64,000 nucleotides of DNA from Micrococcales bacterium (GCA_021287075.1 JAJTBD010000008.1:1-64000); one strand, 5' to 3'. Positions 45,949 through 56,036 are shown, counted from the first letter of the stretch. Notes: generated by a model not told the origin, from the sequence alone. Numbers and translations: made by a program.

Positions 45949-47000
45949 GGCCAGGCCGTGCAGCCCTGGAGGCCCAGGGTCTGCTGGAGCATGACGGGGG
46001 CGCGCCGGCCCTTGGCCGGGCAGCCGGCGTGGCCGTGGCCGAGCCCGTGGCCGACCTCGTGGCTGATCAGATAGACGCGGTAGCGGGCGAGGTTCTGGCC
46101 GTAGGCGTCGGCGCCCTCCATCCACCGTCGGGTGTTGATGACCGCCCGGCCGTTGTTGAAGCAGGAGACCGCGCCCTTGGTCGACAGCGGTGCGCAGAGG
46201 CGGTCGGTCGTGGCCGGGCTCGTGAGGGTCACCCGCAGGTCGGGGCGGCGTGACTTGGCCTGGGCAGGGCTGAGATAGACCAGCCGCAGCGAGTCCTTGC
46301 GCTGCCAGCCGCTGGGGTGCCCCAGGATCTGCGGCACGGCGGCGGCGAACTCGGCCGTGTCGAGGCCGAGGCCTCCCTCGGCCTCGACGGTGTAGGTCAC
46401 GGTGCGCCCCCTCGTGGCGGGCGCGGGCGCCTTGGCGGCCAGGACAGCGAACGCGCCGGTGCCCTTGGCGACCACCGGACGGGTGGGCGAGACCGGGCCG
46501 AGGGCGGGGGTGATCGCCGGCCGCGCGGCACTGGCCCGGGCGGTCGGGGACGCGGTGGCCGCAGACGTGGCCGCCGTGCTGGCGGCGCTGCGCGGGGTCG
46601 AGCCCGGGTCGTCGTGGGTGACCGCCATCGCGATGCCGCTGACACCGAGCGCGAGTGCGGTGGCGCCGACGACCGTGCGGCGCAGGCGCACCTCGCGGCT
46701 GGGTCCACGCCGGCGGGCGGCCCGGGTGGGGCGGCTCTCCTCGGACCCGGGCGTCAGACGCTCGCGCGCCTGCTGGGTGCCCTGGGCGGCCCGGTGTCGG
46801 GCCTCGTGGGCCCCCGTGGCCGCGCGGTCGCGGGCCTCGCGGGCACCCTGCGCGGCGCGACGACGCGCCTCCTGGGCACTCTGCGCGGCGCGGGCCCGCC
46901 AGTCGGCGGTGCGCTCGCTGAGCAGCTCGACGAGATCGGAGCGGTCACGCCCGTGTCGGCCACCGCGTGTGGGCTCAGGCACGGGGATGCGCCTGCTCAT
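45930..47000 (-). CDS. DUF3152 zinc-metalloprotease-like membrane protein
   Basis: 356 residues. Residues 1-95 are Arg/Ala/Gln-rich with repeats such as [20 protein letters not shown], then one membrane helix ([19 protein letters not shown]), a Thr/Ala/Pro-rich stalk and a C-terminal domain with [14 protein letters not shown], the DUF3152 motif resembling extended zinc-protease sites, plus paired Cys. Likely anchored and extracellular; activity not established. ATG at 47000 lies within the xerC 3' end. Confidence 0.88.
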   Translation of the reverse strand: MSRRIPVPEPTRGGRHGRDRSDLVELLSERTADWRARAAQSAQEARRRAAQGAREARDRAATGAHEARHRAAQGTQQARERLTPGSEESRPTRAARRRGPSREVRLRRTVVGATALALGVSGIAMAVTHDDPGSTPRSAASTAATSAATASPTARASAARPAITPALGPVSPTRPVVAKGTGAFAVLAAKAPAPATRGRTVTYTVEAEGGLGLDTAEFAAAVPQILGHPSGWQRKDSLRLVYLSPAQAKSRRPDLRVTLTSPATTDRLCAPLSTKGAVSCFNNGRAVINTRRWMEGADAYGQNLARYRVYLISHEVGHGLGHGHAGCPAKGRRAPVMLQQTLGLQGCTAWPYPIGA

Positions 47001-47883
47001 AGGTCGTGCGAAGCCTGTCCACGGAGACATGAGTGTAGATCTGGGTGGTCGCCAGCGAGGAATGGCCCAGCAGCTCCTGCACGAGCCGCAGGTCGGCCCC
47101 GCCCTCGAGCAGATGCGTGGCGGCGCTGTGCCGCAGCCCGTGCGGGCCGATGTCGGGTGCCGTGTCGACATGGGCGAGCAGCCGGTGGACGGCCTCCCTG
47201 ATCTGGCGGGCGTCGGCCCGTCGCCCGCGCCGTCCGAGCAGGAGCGCGGGCCCGCTCTGCGCGGTCACGACCCGGGGCCGCCCGGCGTCGAGCCACTCCC
47301 GCAGGGCCCGCTCCGCCGGCTCGCCGAACGGCACCCGGCGCTCCTTGGCGCCCTTGCCCATGACCCGGACCACCCGGGCCGCGAAGTCGACGTCGTCGAT
47401 GTCGAGCCCGACGAGCTCGCCGACGCGGATGCCACTGGCATAGAGCAGCTCGAGGGCGGCACGGTCCCGCAGCGAGATGGGGTCGCCGTCATCGGCTGCC
47501 ACGGCTGCGACGTCGAGCAGGGAGGTGGCCTCTCCCTGCTTGAGGACACCGGGCAGGCTCTTGACCCTCTTGGGAGCCACGAGTCGCAGCGCCGGGTCCT
47601 TGGGCACGGCGCCGGTGCGGGTGGCCCAGGCAAAGAAGGTGCGGGCGGCGGCCGCCCGCCGGGCGATCGTGGCGCGCGCGACGCCCCGGCCCGTCTGGTC
47701 GGCCAGCCAGGCACGCAGGTCGCGCAGCGTGACCTCGCCCAGCGGGATGCCACCCTGCGCGTCGAGGAAGGCGGTCAGCGTCGCCAGATCGCCGAGATAG
47801 GCCCGGATCGTGTGCTCGGACCGCCCGCGCTCGGCACGCAGGTGCCGCGCGTAGGCGTCGAGCAGATCGGGCAGGTCGGGCAT
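46975..47883 (-). CDS. xerC: Tyrosine recombinase XerC
   Basis: 302 residues. Resolves chromosome dimers at dif with XerD. N-terminal SAM-like core-binding domain ([27 protein letters not shown]), catalytic domain with R153, K177/K180 region, H248-xx-R251 (HGLRHS), H274 and nucleophile Y283 (IYTHV). ATG at 47883 gives the usual length. It sits beside dprA as in other actinobacteria. It is not a phage integrase: no integration features adjoin it. Confidence 0.93.
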   Translation of the reverse strand: MPDLPDLLDAYARHLRAERGRSEHTIRAYLGDLATLTAFLDAQGGIPLGEVTLRDLRAWLADQTGRGVARATIARRAAAARTFFAWATRTGAVPKDPALRLVAPKRVKSLPGVLKQGEATSLLDVAAVAADDGDPISLRDRAALELLYASGIRVGELVGLDIDDVDFAARVVRVMGKGAKERRVPFGEPAERALREWLDAGRPRVVTAQSGPALLLGRRGRRADARQIREAVHRLLAHVDTAPDIGPHGLRHSAATHLLEGGADLRLVQELLGHSSLATTQIYTHVSVDRLRTTYEQAHPRA

Positions 47884-47966
47884 GCCCCAACGGTCGCACA
47901 CCCTCCGTGACCTGCAGGGCAGGCCGCGCCGGTGTGCGCCCCGCCGGGGAGCGGCGTGCCCCGGTC

Positions 47967-49115
47967 TCAGCGATCCGAGGCGCGCTTCCACAGGCCCGAG
48001 GATGTGCGCTCGGCCAGGCCCACGAGCTGGAGCCGGCCGAGTGCCGACATGGTCGCCGGCACACTCGCCGCGACCGTCACCGCGATGCGCTCGGCCCCGA
48101 CGGGCGCGCGGACCGGCAGCGCGGACAGGACTGCCCGGTCGGCCGGCGAGAGCTGGGCGTCCGGCCCCTCGAAGAGCGTGGGCTGGGCCAGGTCGGCGCC
48201 GAGGTCACCGAACAGCTCGGCGGCCTCGGCGGCATCGGTCACCAGCGTCGCCTCGTTGTCCCGGATGAGCTGGTGACAGCCCGCCGAGGACATCGAGGTC
48301 ACCGGACCGGGCACCGCGGCGACGGGCCGGTGCAGCGCATTGGCCCAGCCGACCGTGTTGTGCGTGCCCGAGCGCATCCCGGCCTCGACGACGAGGACGC
48401 CGTCGGACAGCGCGGCGATGAGCCGGTTGCGGCTGAGGAAGCGACTGCGCAGCGGCGCCCACCCGGGTGGCGACTCGCTGACCACCGCACCGGACCCGGC
48501 GATCGCCGCGAGCAGCCGGTCGTGGGCGCGCGGGTAGGGACGGTCGATCCCGCACGCCAGGACGGCGACCGTGCGGCCGTCGGCGGCCAGTGCCGCGCGG
48601 TGGGCGGCACCGTCGATGCCGTATGCCGCGCCGGACACGATCGTGAAGCGCGCGTCGACAAGCCCGGTCGAGATGTCGGCCGCGACGCTCTCGCCGTATG
48701 CCGTGGCGGCCCGGGAGCCGACCACGGCCACGCTGCGGGTGGCCAGCCTCGAGAGGGGCTCGCTGCCTCGCGCCCAGAGGCAGTGGGGCGGCGCTGCGAG
48801 CCCGTCGACGCCGGTCGGCCAGGCGTCATCGCCCGGCACGAGGATGTGGGCGCCCAGACGGTGGGCGATCTCGAGATCGCGGTCGATGTCGAGATCGGCC
48901 AGGCGCCGCTCGACCCGGGTCAGCAGCGCGGGCAGGTCGGGCAGCCGCAGCAGGGCCGCCTGGGGGCCGTGCTCGGCCACCAGCGCCTGGACGTCCTTGT
49001 CGACCGCCTCGGCCAGCCGCGCCCACGCGATGCGGGCACGCCGGTCGCGCTCGCCCGGTGTGGCACCCAGGGCCCGGTCGACGGCGCCCTCGGCCAGGCG
49101 GACCCGGCCGATCAT
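47967..49115 (-). CDS. dprA: DNA-processing protein DprA
   Basis: 382 residues. The DprA Rossmann domain is clear: [58 protein letters not shown] and [28 protein letters not shown]. It binds single-stranded DNA and loads RecA in transformation; in actinobacteria its role is less tested. A C-terminal winged helix ([19 protein letters not shown]) is present. ATG 49115 overlaps the comM stop by 4 bases. Confidence 0.95.
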   Translation of the reverse strand: MIGRVRLAEGAVDRALGATPGERDRRARIAWARLAEAVDKDVQALVAEHGPQAALLRLPDLPALLTRVERRLADLDIDRDLEIAHRLGAHILVPGDDAWPTGVDGLAAPPHCLWARGSEPLSRLATRSVAVVGSRAATAYGESVAADISTGLVDARFTIVSGAAYGIDGAAHRAALAADGRTVAVLACGIDRPYPRAHDRLLAAIAGSGAVVSESPPGWAPLRSRFLSRNRLIAALSDGVLVVEAGMRSGTHNTVGWANALHRPVAAVPGPVTSMSSAGCHQLIRDNEATLVTDAAEAAELFGDLGADLAQPTLFEGPDAQLSPADRAVLSALPVRAPVGAERIAVTVAASVPATMSALGRLQLVGLAERTSSGLWKRASDR

Positions 49116-50656
49116 GCCGACGCCTGGAGCTGCTGGCGCAGCGACAGCGCCGTGCCGATGTCCTCGGCCGTCGGCGCCGGGGCGCCGCGCAGGTCGGCGC
49201 AGGTCCACGCCACGCGGATCACCCGGTCATAGCCGCGCAGGGTCAGGGCCCCGCGGTCGAGGGCCCGGTCGATCAGACCGGTCGCCGACGTGGGCAGTCG
49301 CCACGGGGCCCGCCGCAGCAGGGCACCGGAGACCTGGGCGTTGAGCGCCACCCCGGGCAGCGCGCTCCAGCGGGCAGCCTGCACCGCCCTGGCCTCGGCC
49401 ACCCGGGCGGCCACGGTGGCGCTGTCCTCGCCGCGGTCGGCCGCCAGGCTCGCCCGCGTGACGGCCTGCACCGCGACCTGGAGGTCGACCCGGTCGAGCA
49501 GGGGGCCGGAGATGCGGCCCACATAGGCCCGTCGGCGCAGGGGCGTGCAGGTGCACGCCAGTCCCTTGCCGCTCCCCTGGCCGCACGGGCAGGGGTTGGC
49601 CGCCATGACGAGCTGGAAGCGCGCCGGGAACCGGACGGACTGGGTCGCGCGCGCGACGACGACCTCACCGGACTCCAGCGGCTGGCGCAGCGCCTGGAGC
49701 ACGCTGCTGCGGAACTCCGGCACCTCGTCGAGGAAGAGCACCCCGTGGTGCGCCTCCGAGATCGCGCCGGGGCGCACCAGCCCGCTGCCGCCACCGACCA
49801 TCGCTGCGGTCGACGCGCTGTGGTGGGGCGCCACAAAGGGCGGGAGCCCGCCCAGGGTCGGGCTCGAGTCCATGCGACCGGCAACGGACCGGATCGCCAG
49901 GACGTCGAGCGACTGTGCCAGCGACAGCTCGGGCAGCAGGGTGACCAGCCGCTCCGCGAGCATGGTCTTGCCCGCACCCGGCGGGCCCATGAAGAAGAGG
50001 TGGTGCCCGCCGGCGGCCGCCAGCTCGAGTGCGAACCTGGCCTCGGGCTGGCCGGCGACCTCGGCCAGGTCGGGCCGGCTGGCTGCTGGCCCCGCATCGG
50101 GTGGGGCGGCGGGGAGCGGCGAGTCGGGCAGGGCCCCGCCGCCGGCCATCTCATAGCGGGCGATCAGGTCGGAGAGCGTTGGGGCGCAATGGATCCGGAC
50201 GCCGTCGACGAGTGCCGCCTCAGCGGCGTTTGCCTCCGGCACCCACACATCGCCTACGCCCGCGTCACGCGCGGCCAGGACCGCCGGGAGGATCCCCCGC
50301 ACGGCGCGGATGGAGCCGTCGAGCCCGACCTCCCCGATGTGCACGACGCGATGCGCCGCCGGTGCCTTGACCCGGTCCATCGTCTGGAGAAGGGCCACCG
50401 CGATGGGCAGGTCGAAGCCGGAGCCGGTCTTGGGCAGCGACGCCGGCGAGAGGTTGACCGTGATCCGCTTGAGCGGCACGGCATAGCCGCCGACGGCGCA
50501 GGCCGCTTTGATGCGCTGGGGTGACTGGGCGCACGCGGCGTCTGGCAGGCCCGAGACCTGGAAGGCCGGCAGGCCGTCGGCCATGAACGCCTCGACCTCG
50601 ACGATGGCCCCGTCGATGCCGGTCAGGGCGATGCCGCGGGTGCGCCCGAGAGTCAT
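49112..50656 (-). CDS. comM: YifB/ComM family AAA+ ATPase (Mg-chelatase-like)
   Basis: 514 residues. N-terminal Lon-like domain (VEAFMADGLPAFQVSGLPDAA), Walker A GPPGAGKTMLAERL, Walker B VLFLDEVPEF, and Mg-chelatase C-terminal sequence with Cys in NPCPCGQGSGKGLACTCTP. ComM helicases support branch migration in natural transformation. Together with dprA and yraN it is in the conserved order. Confidence 0.94.
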   Translation of the reverse strand: MTLGRTRGIALTGIDGAIVEVEAFMADGLPAFQVSGLPDAACAQSPQRIKAACAVGGYAVPLKRITVNLSPASLPKTGSGFDLPIAVALLQTMDRVKAPAAHRVVHIGEVGLDGSIRAVRGILPAVLAARDAGVGDVWVPEANAAEAALVDGVRIHCAPTLSDLIARYEMAGGGALPDSPLPAAPPDAGPAASRPDLAEVAGQPEARFALELAAAGGHHLFFMGPPGAGKTMLAERLVTLLPELSLAQSLDVLAIRSVAGRMDSSPTLGGLPPFVAPHHSASTAAMVGGGSGLVRPGAISEAHHGVLFLDEVPEFRSSVLQALRQPLESGEVVVARATQSVRFPARFQLVMAANPCPCGQGSGKGLACTCTPLRRRAYVGRISGPLLDRVDLQVAVQAVTRASLAADRGEDSATVAARVAEARAVQAARWSALPGVALNAQVSGALLRRAPWRLPTSATGLIDRALDRGALTLRGYDRVIRVAWTCADLRGAPAPTAEDIGTALSLRQQLQASA

Positions 50657-51036
50657 CGCTCGACCCCCGCGACATGGCGCACGAGCACCTCGCCGCGGCG
50701 TGGGACCAGCACGCCGATGACGTCGATGCGCACGTCCGCGACGCTGCGCTCCTGCTCGGCCAGCCAGGCAGCGGCCAGCCGCCGCAGCCGGGCGGCCTTG
50801 CGCCAGGTGACGGCCTCGACGGGGTCACCGAAGGCGGTGTTGCGGCGGGTCTTGACCTCGCACACCACCAGCGTGGCGCCGTCGAGGACGACGAGGTCGA
50901 TCTCGCCGTCCCGGCAGCGCCAGTTGCGGTCGAGGACCGTGGCCCCGCGGTCGCGGTAGAAGCGCGCGGCGAGGTCCTCGCCGAAGGCGCCGAGCTCGCG
51001 GCGGCCGTCGGGACGGGTCTGCTGTGGAGTGCCCAT
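50653..51036 (-). CDS. YraN family endonuclease-like protein (UPF0102)
   Basis: 127 residues. Restriction-endonuclease-like fold: GAFGEDLAARFYRDRG, NWRCRDGEIDLVVLDGATLVVCEVKTRR gives the D-ExK motif (EIDLV...CEVKTR). Conserved with comM, dprA and rnhB; function not established. It overlaps comM by 4 bases. The 155 bases between it and the DUF2469 gene hold only one GTATGCCG motif (51154). Confidence 0.92.
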   Translation of the reverse strand: MGTPQQTRPDGRRELGAFGEDLAARFYRDRGATVLDRNWRCRDGEIDLVVLDGATLVVCEVKTRRNTAFGDPVEAVTWRKAARLRRLAAAWLAEQERSVADVRIDVIGVLVPRRGEVLVRHVAGVER

Positions 51037-51191
51037 GCCGGACAGCCTCCCGAGGTGGCGGCGCAGGGGTCAGACCCGGGCGGACGCGCTGTGGACGGGC
51101 GTGGTCGGGGCAGCGCCCCTGTGGACGGCCAGCCGTGCTCAGGACGGCCGGGACGGCATACCCTCGGATGGCGGTCGCCGGCGCGCCAGCC

Positions 51192-51509
51192 CTAGAAGCG
51201 GGACTCCCCCGGCATCTCGAAGTCGGTCTTGGCCAGCTCCTCGACGTTGACGTCCTTGAAGGTCACCACGCGCACGCTCTTGGCGAAGCGGGCCGGACGA
51301 TAGATGTCCCACACCCAGCAGTCGCTCATCTGCACGTCGAAGTAGACCTCGCCGCCGTCGTTGCGCGCGCGCACGTCGACGCTGTTGCACAGATAGAAGC
51401 GCCGCTCGGTCTCGACGACGTGGGAGAAGAGCCCGACGACATCGCGGTACTCCCGGTAGAGCGCAAGCTCCATCTCGGTCTCATAGCGCTCGAGGTCCTC
51501 TGAGCTCAT
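51192..51509 (-). CDS. DUF2469 family protein
   Basis: 105 residues. [42 protein letters not shown] followed by [47 protein letters not shown] is the strongly conserved actinobacterial DUF2469, always next to rnhB. No activity known. Overlaps the rnhB stop by 4 bases. Confidence 0.95.
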   Translation of the reverse strand: MSSEDLERYETEMELALYREYRDVVGLFSHVVETERRFYLCNSVDVRARNDGGEVYFDVQMSDCWVWDIYRPARFAKSVRVVTFKDVNVEELAKTDFEMPGESRF

Positions 51510-52270
51510 CCGTCCTCACCACACTCGGCCAGCGCCGCGGCCACCGCGGCATGGTCCCCATCATCACCCATCGTGCCGGGCAGCCGCCACGAGCGTCGGT
51601 GCACCAGGCTCGGACCGTGCGCGGCGAGCGCCTCGAGGTGCTCCGGCGCGGCATACCCCTTGTTGTGCACAAAGCCGTATGCCGCATGCTCGCCGTCGAT
51701 CTCGCACATCAGCCGGTCCCGGGTCACCTTGGCCAGCACGCTGGCGGCGGCGACCGAGGAGCACTTGAGGTCGGCCTTGATCATCGTCGTCACCGGCGGG
51801 GGCGGCGGCTGCTCGCCGGCCAGCGCCAGCAGCCCCATCTGCTCGGGCGGGGTCAGCCAGTCGTGGTTGCCGTCGAGGATGACCAGGTCGGGCACGAGCG
51901 CGAGGGCCTGGAGCGCCCGCGTGCCGGCCAGGCGCAGGGCGGCGATGATGCCGATCTCGTCGATCTCCTCGGGCCACGCGTGGCCGACGGCGTGGCCGAC
52001 ACACCAGCGCTCGATCCGCGGGACCATCCGCTCGCGGGCCAGGGGGGTGAGCAGCTTGGAGTCGCGCACGCCCTGGGGGGCGGTGCGGCTGGCCTCGTCG
52101 ATGAGGACGACGCCGACGGTCACCGGGCCGGCGAGAGCCCCGCGGCCCACCTCGTCCATGCCGGCGAGGAGGCGGTATCCGTCACGCTGGAGGGCCCGCT
52201 CGACCCGCAGGCTGGGCTTGCGCGGGCCGGGGCTGCGGCGGGCGGCAGGTCCGCGCGCCGCGGTGCTCAT
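51506..52270 (-). CDS. rnhB: Ribonuclease HII
   Basis: 254 residues. Cleaves RNA in RNA-DNA hybrids and single ribonucleotides. Catalytic motif [20 protein letters not shown] has Asp-Glu; a third Asp is in [10 protein letters not shown] and the fourth near [11 protein letters not shown] at 52270 overlaps the lepB stop by 4 bases; longer in-frame starts are not conserved. A proline-rich insert ([12 protein letters not shown]) lies mid-protein. Confidence 0.95.
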   Translation of the reverse strand: MSTAARGPAARRSPGPRKPSLRVERALQRDGYRLLAGMDEVGRGALAGPVTVGVVLIDEASRTAPQGVRDSKLLTPLARERMVPRIERWCVGHAVGHAWPEEIDEIGIIAALRLAGTRALQALALVPDLVILDGNHDWLTPPEQMGLLALAGEQPPPPPVTTMIKADLKCSSVAAASVLAKVTRDRLMCEIDGEHAAYGFVHNKGYAAPEHLEALAAHGPSLVHRRSWRLPGTMGDDGDHAAVAAALAECGEDG

Positions 52271-53199
52271 GGTGTGCCTGCCGCCGCGGGGGTGGGAGCG
52301 GCGGCGGTGGGCACGGTCGCGAAGCTCGAACTGGGGTTGGACAGCCAGGTCGCGTGGCTGAACGGCCACACGAGGGCGACAGCCCGCCCGACGACCCGGT
52401 CGATCGGCACGGAACCCTCGGAGCCGGTGCCGGACGGGTCGTGGAAGCGGGAGTCGGAGGAGTCGGAGCGGTGGTCGCCCATGACCCAGACCCGGCCCTC
52501 GGGCACGGTCACCGAGAAGGGCACCTCGCTGGGCTTGTTGCCCTTGAGGACATAGGGCTCGGAGATCGGTGTGCCGTTGACGGTGAGCCAGCCGTCCTTG
52601 CTGCAGCAGGCGACCTTGTCGCCCGGCAGGCCGATGACGCGCTTGATGAGGTGGTTCTCGGCGGTGTCGGGCATGAGGCCGACGAACATCAGCGCCTTGC
52701 GGACCGGGGTCATCACCGGGCCGTAGTCGACGGCCGGGGCGGCCGGGCCGAGCCAGCTGCCCGGGTCCTCGAAGACGACGATGTCGCCGCGCTTGAGCTC
52801 CATCGGGCCGGGCGTGAGCTTGCTGACGATGACCCGGTCGTCGACCTGGAGGGTGTTCTCCATGGACCCGGAGGGGATGTAGAAGGCCTGGATCAGCCAG
52901 GTCTTGACCACGAAGGAGATCGCGAGCGCGAGCGCGGCGACGACGAAGAACTCCTTGATGGCGGCACCGAACGCCCCTCCGGCACCCGTCGAGGGCTCGC
53001 TGTCGGAGGCATGCCGACCGCTCGCGCCGCGGCTGGAGGCGGTGTCACTGGTGTCACTCACGGGGACATCCTCCCCCGGCCGGCTGTGAGCCGGTCGCAG
53101 GCCGGGCGCGTCGCCCTCGCCGGCGGGCGCGGCATACTCGTCGCGGTCGAAGCCGCCGCGCCGGGGCTCGGGCACGCGGTCCGGGGTCTCCCTGCTCAC
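52267..53199 (-). CDS. lepB: Signal peptidase I, first copy
   Basis: 310 residues. An 80-residue disordered acidic N-terminus precedes one membrane helix ([15 protein letters not shown]). Catalytic S112 is in [11 protein letters not shown] and K186 in [13 protein letters not shown]; box E is [14 protein letters not shown]. Cleaves Sec and Tat signal peptides at the outer face. A C-terminal Ala/Pro tail is present. It overlaps the second lepB stop by 4 bases. A later start near VSDTSD cannot be excluded. Confidence 0.95.
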   Translation of the reverse strand: MSRETPDRVPEPRRGGFDRDEYAAPAGEGDAPGLRPAHSRPGEDVPVSDTSDTASSRGASGRHASDSEPSTGAGGAFGAAIKEFFVVAALALAISFVVKTWLIQAFYIPSGSMENTLQVDDRVIVSKLTPGPMELKRGDIVVFEDPGSWLGPAAPAVDYGPVMTPVRKALMFVGLMPDTAENHLIKRVIGLPGDKVACCSKDGWLTVNGTPISEPYVLKGNKPSEVPFSVTVPEGRVWVMGDHRSDSSDSRFHDPSGTGSEGSVPIDRVVGRAVALVWPFSHATWLSNPSSSFATVPTAAAPTPAAAGTP

Positions 53200-53912
53200 G
53201 GGCTCTCCTTCTGTCGGGGGATGTCGGCCAGCGACGGGGCGCCGGGGATGGCGCCGCCGGCGTCGAGCGGCCAGTAGACACGGGCGGCGCGGCCGACGAC
53301 GTCATCGGTCGGCACCATGCCGCCACCGGGCTTGCCGAGGCGGGAGCGGGAGTCGCTGGAGTGGGCGCGGTTGTCGCCCAGGAGCCACAGGCGCCCCTCG
53401 GGCACGGTCACGTCGAAGGGCACGTCGCTCGCCCCCACACCGGCGGCGAGATAGGGCTCGGCGACGCGCTGGCCGTTGATGGTCAGCACGCCGTCCTGGA
53501 CGCGGACCCGGTCGCCGGGCAGACCCGCGACCCGCTTGACGAAGTCGGTCTCCCCGAGGTCGATGCCGACCACGCCCGCGGCTCCCCCGACGAGGCGGCC
53601 CACGATGCCGTCGGCATAGGCCGGGCGCTCGGCGTCGGTGAGGGTGCCGGTGCCGTCGACCACGACGACGTCGCCGCGGCGCAGCTCGCCGCCGGAGACC
53701 GTGCGGTCGACCAGGATGCGCTGCCCCGGTCGGAGCGTGGGCTCCATCGACTCGCTGGAGACATAGAAGGTCTGGACGAGGAAGGCGCGCACGAGGGTGA
53801 TGAGCAGCAGCGCGCCCACCACGAGCGCGAGCGCCCGCAGGAGGGAATGCCGCGACCCGGCCCCCGCCGGGTGGGCGGGGACCGGGTCGTCGAAGCGGGT
53901 GCCGGCAGTCAT
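53196..53912 (-). CDS. lepB: Signal peptidase I, second copy
   Basis: 238 residues. One membrane helix (LALVVGALLLITLV), S55 in VSSESMEPTL and K126 in DFVKRVAGLPGD, with box E LGDNRAHSSDSRS. All catalytic parts are intact, so both copies should work. It lies 53 bases after rplS and directly before the other lepB, a tandem duplication that has diverged. Confidence 0.94.
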   Translation of the reverse strand: MTAGTRFDDPVPAHPAGAGSRHSLLRALALVVGALLLITLVRAFLVQTFYVSSESMEPTLRPGQRILVDRTVSGGELRRGDVVVVDGTGTLTDAERPAYADGIVGRLVGGAAGVVGIDLGETDFVKRVAGLPGDRVRVQDGVLTINGQRVAEPYLAAGVGASDVPFDVTVPEGRLWLLGDNRAHSSDSRSRLGKPGGGMVPTDDVVGRAARVYWPLDAGGAIPGAPSLADIPRQKESP

Positions 53913-53965
53913 CGATGTGAGCCTAACGGCGCGGACTGGCCGGGCGTGATCGCGTCAGGCGCGCG

Positions 53966-54325
53966 TCACTTCGCGGCGGGCGTCTCGCGACGCTCCTTGA
54001 TCTTGGCGGCCTTGCCGCGCAGGTCGCGCAGGTAGTAGAGCTTGGCGCGACGGACGTCACCGCGGGTGACGACCTCGATCTTGTCGATGACCGGGGTGTT
54101 GATCGGGAAGGTGCGCTCGACACCGACGCCGAAGGAGACCTTGCGGACGGTGAAGGTCTCGCCGACGCCACCGCCGTGGCGGCGGATCACGACGCCCTTG
54201 AAGACCTGGACGCGGGAGCGGGTGCCCTCGATCACCTTGACGTGGACGTTGACGGTGTCACCGGCGCGGAAGGCCGGGACGTCCTCGCGGATGGAGGCCT
54301 TGTCGAGCTCGTCGAAACGCTGCAT
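53966..54325 (-). CDS. rplS: 50S ribosomal protein L19
   Basis: 119 residues. [33 protein letters not shown] and [34 protein letters not shown] are canonical L19. ATG at 54325 chosen by homology. It sits at the 30S-50S interface. It probably leads the rplS-lepB-lepB-rnhB-DUF2469 transcript. The 256 bases upstream hold the 54540 hairpin. Confidence 0.97.
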   Translation of the reverse strand: MQRFDELDKASIREDVPAFRAGDTVNVHVKVIEGTRSRVQVFKGVVIRRHGGGVGETFTVRKVSFGVGVERTFPINTPVIDKIEVVTRGDVRRAKLYYLRDLRGKAAKIKERRETPAAK

Positions 54326-54539
54326 GGCGTGTCTGCTTTCCTGGTGGCGCCACAGGTCGCCGCCCATGTTCGGGTGGTGCACTTGTCAGTGAGGGGCCTG
54401 CCGCCGCGTGCCGCTCGCGCGGGCACTCCCCCTGTGGCAGGGGCGGTGGGTGTCAGACCAAGGGTCAATGATGCCAGAGTCGGGCCCCCACCTGAAATCG
54501 TCCCGAGGTCTCCCCGCGGCCTGGCCACGACCGAGCAGT

Positions 54540-54576
54540 GGTATGCCGCGTGGCCGGGCCGGCCACGCGGCATACC
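54540..54576. repeat. GTATGCCG hairpin upstream of fetB-like gene
   Basis: Arms GGTATGCCGCGTGGCC and its exact complement (16 bp) around a 5-base loop. It ends 5 bases before the GTG of the next gene, so it may mask the translation start, or act as an operator or terminator for the divergent rplS region. Confidence 0.85.
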
Positions 54577-54581
54577 GTTGG

Positions 54582-55343
54582 GTGGTGAGCATCGATCCCG
54601 GCTGGCCGGTCGCCGTCGCACTGGCGCTCCTGCTGGCCATCGCCCTGACCGCCCACCGCGTCGCCGGCACCGGCCTGGAGCGCTCGGCCGTGACCGCGGC
54701 GCTGCGCGCCACCCTCCAGCTCGGCGTGGTCTCGCTGGTGATCGCAGCGGTGGTGCGCAACGTGTGGCTCTCGCTGCTGTTCTCGCTGGTGATGTTCGTC
54801 GCGGGCGTCTTCACGACGGCCAAGCGGATCGACGCACCGGGCAGCCGGCCGTGGGCGGCCGTGGCGATGGCGGCCGGGATCCTGCCGGTCATCGCGGTGA
54901 TCCTCGCGACCCGGACCATCCCCTTCGAGGGCATCGCCCTCATCCCCGTCCTGGGCATCGTCATCGGCAACGCGATGACCGGCCACACGCTGGTCGGGCG
55001 GCGGGCCTTCGCGGCGCTGCGCGAGGAGCGCGGCGACTACGAGGCGGGCCTGTCGATCGGGCTGCTGCCCGCGCAGGCGATCCGGGAGGTCATCCACCGC
55101 CGCACCCCGGAGGCCCTCATCCCGGGGCTGGACCAGACCCGCACGACCGGGCTGGTGACACTGCCCGGCGCGTTCATCGGCGTCATGCTCGGCGGCGGCT
55201 CCGCGGTGCAGGCGGGCACCGCACAGCTGCTCGTCCTGGTCGGGATCATGGCCGCGCAGACCGTCACCGCCGCGGTCGAGGAGCGCCTCATCGCCGCCCG
55301 GCGGATCATCCCCGAGGACCTGCGGCCGCTGCTCCACGACTGA
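54582..55343 (+). CDS. FetB/YbbM family ABC permease (UPF0014)
   Basis: 253 residues with about seven hydrophobic segments and the family run VFTTAKRIDAPGSRPWAAVAMAAGILPVIAVIL, IALIPVLGIVIGNAMTGHTLVGRR and TTGLVTLPGAFIGVMLGGGSAVQAG. E. coli FetAB exports iron; no FetA-like ATPase gene adjoins here. Start is uncertain: GTG 54582 or 54585 would lie 5-8 bases after a 16-bp hairpin with no room for a ribosome site, so translation may be leaderless. An ATG at 54408 adds sequence that does not look like protein. Confidence 0.85.
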   Translation: MVSIDPGWPVAVALALLLAIALTAHRVAGTGLERSAVTAALRATLQLGVVSLVIAAVVRNVWLSLLFSLVMFVAGVFTTAKRIDAPGSRPWAAVAMAAGILPVIAVILATRTIPFEGIALIPVLGIVIGNAMTGHTLVGRRAFAALREERGDYEAGLSIGLLPAQAIREVIHRRTPEALIPGLDQTRTTGLVTLPGAFIGVMLGGGSAVQAGTAQLLVLVGIMAAQTVTAAVEERLIAARRIIPEDLRPLLHD

Positions 55344-55364
55344 GGCCTGTCAAGGCGACTTGTC

Positions 55365-55399
55365 GTCAAGCACCCTTGACATTGACAAGGGTGCTTGAC
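55365..55399. promoter_or_regulatory. Operator of the membrane protein/XRE pair
   Basis: 14-base arms GTCAAGCACCCTTG and CAAGGGTGCTTGAC around a 7-base spacer, ending 11 bases before the ATG at 55411. TTGACA occurs at 55376, 55382 and 55395, so the site overlaps likely -35 elements. A further TGTCAAGG half-site is at about 55348-55355. This is best read as the binding site of the XRE protein encoded two genes on (autorepression). Confidence 0.8.
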
Positions 55400-55410
55400 A
55401 TGCTGGGGGC

Positions 55411-55803
55411 ATGACCAGCACCCGTCCGATCAGCCTCTTCAACCGCATCTTCGTGCCGCTCCTCCTGATCGGCGCCGGCGCCGCCTTCTGGCGCGACGCA
55501 CCCCAGGTCGGGATCGCGGTGCTCCTGGCCGTCGCCTTCGTCGGCGTCACGATCTGGCGCGCCCAGCGCGGGATGGGCAGCGCCTATGAGCGGGTCAACG
55601 CCCTCCAGCCCTATGACGAGCGCGACCGCGAGCTGACCATGACCGGCTTCGGCTACCTCGGCATGGCCCTGTTCATCGTCCAGACCCTGCTCTTCCTGTA
55701 TGCCGCGGTCACGCACGGCGACATCACCGGCGAGGCCGTGCGCCTGCTGGCCGTGTGCCTGATCAGCATCGTGGCGACGACCGTCGCGGTCCGGCGCGGC
55801 TGA
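55411..55803 (+). CDS. Small membrane protein of an XRE-linked pair
   Basis: 130 residues with four hydrophobic helices: IFVPLLLIGAGAAFW, VGIAVLLAVAFVGVTIW, YLGMALFIVQTLLFLYAAV and LLAVCLISIVATTVAV. A soluble loop with YERVNALQPYDERDRELTM lies between helices 2 and 3. Such proteins commonly precede short HTH regulators of the YozG type; function unknown. GGGGG lies before the ATG. Its stop overlaps the next start (TGATG). Confidence 0.82.
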   Translation: MTSTRPISLFNRIFVPLLLIGAGAAFWRDAPQVGIAVLLAVAFVGVTIWRAQRGMGSAYERVNALQPYDERDRELTMTGFGYLGMALFIVQTLLFLYAAVTHGDITGEAVRLLAVCLISIVATTVAVRRG

Positions 55804-55997
55804 TGCGCAACGACCTGAGGTCCCTGCGCGCCGAGCGCGGGCTGTCGCAGCAGGCGCTCGGCGACGCCCTCGGCGTCTCGCGCCAGACCGTCAACTCGCT
55901 GGAGGTCGGCAAGTACGACCCCTCGCTCCCCCTCGCGATCCGGATCGCCCGCTTCTTCGGCCGCCCGGTCGAGGACATCTTCCACCTCGACGACTAG
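55803..55997 (+). CDS. Small XRE-family HTH regulator
   Basis: 64 residues, essentially only a helix-turn-helix: LRSLRAERGLSQQALGDALGVSRQTVNSLEVGKYDPSLPLAIRIARFFGRPVEDIF. This is the YozG/Cro-type regulator that typically controls its upstream membrane gene. The 35-bp inverted repeat before that gene is the probable target. Confidence 0.92.
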   Translation: MRNDLRSLRAERGLSQQALGDALGVSRQTVNSLEVGKYDPSLPLAIRIARFFGRPVEDIFHLDD

Positions 55998-56036
55998 GCC
56001 AGCGCGCCCGGGCCGGGCACGGCGGCATACGCCATC

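Noticed and set aside
46975-47883. Tyrosine recombinase as an integrase of a mobile island
   Set aside because: Position beside dprA/comM, length and motifs are those of housekeeping XerC; no attachment repeats seen.
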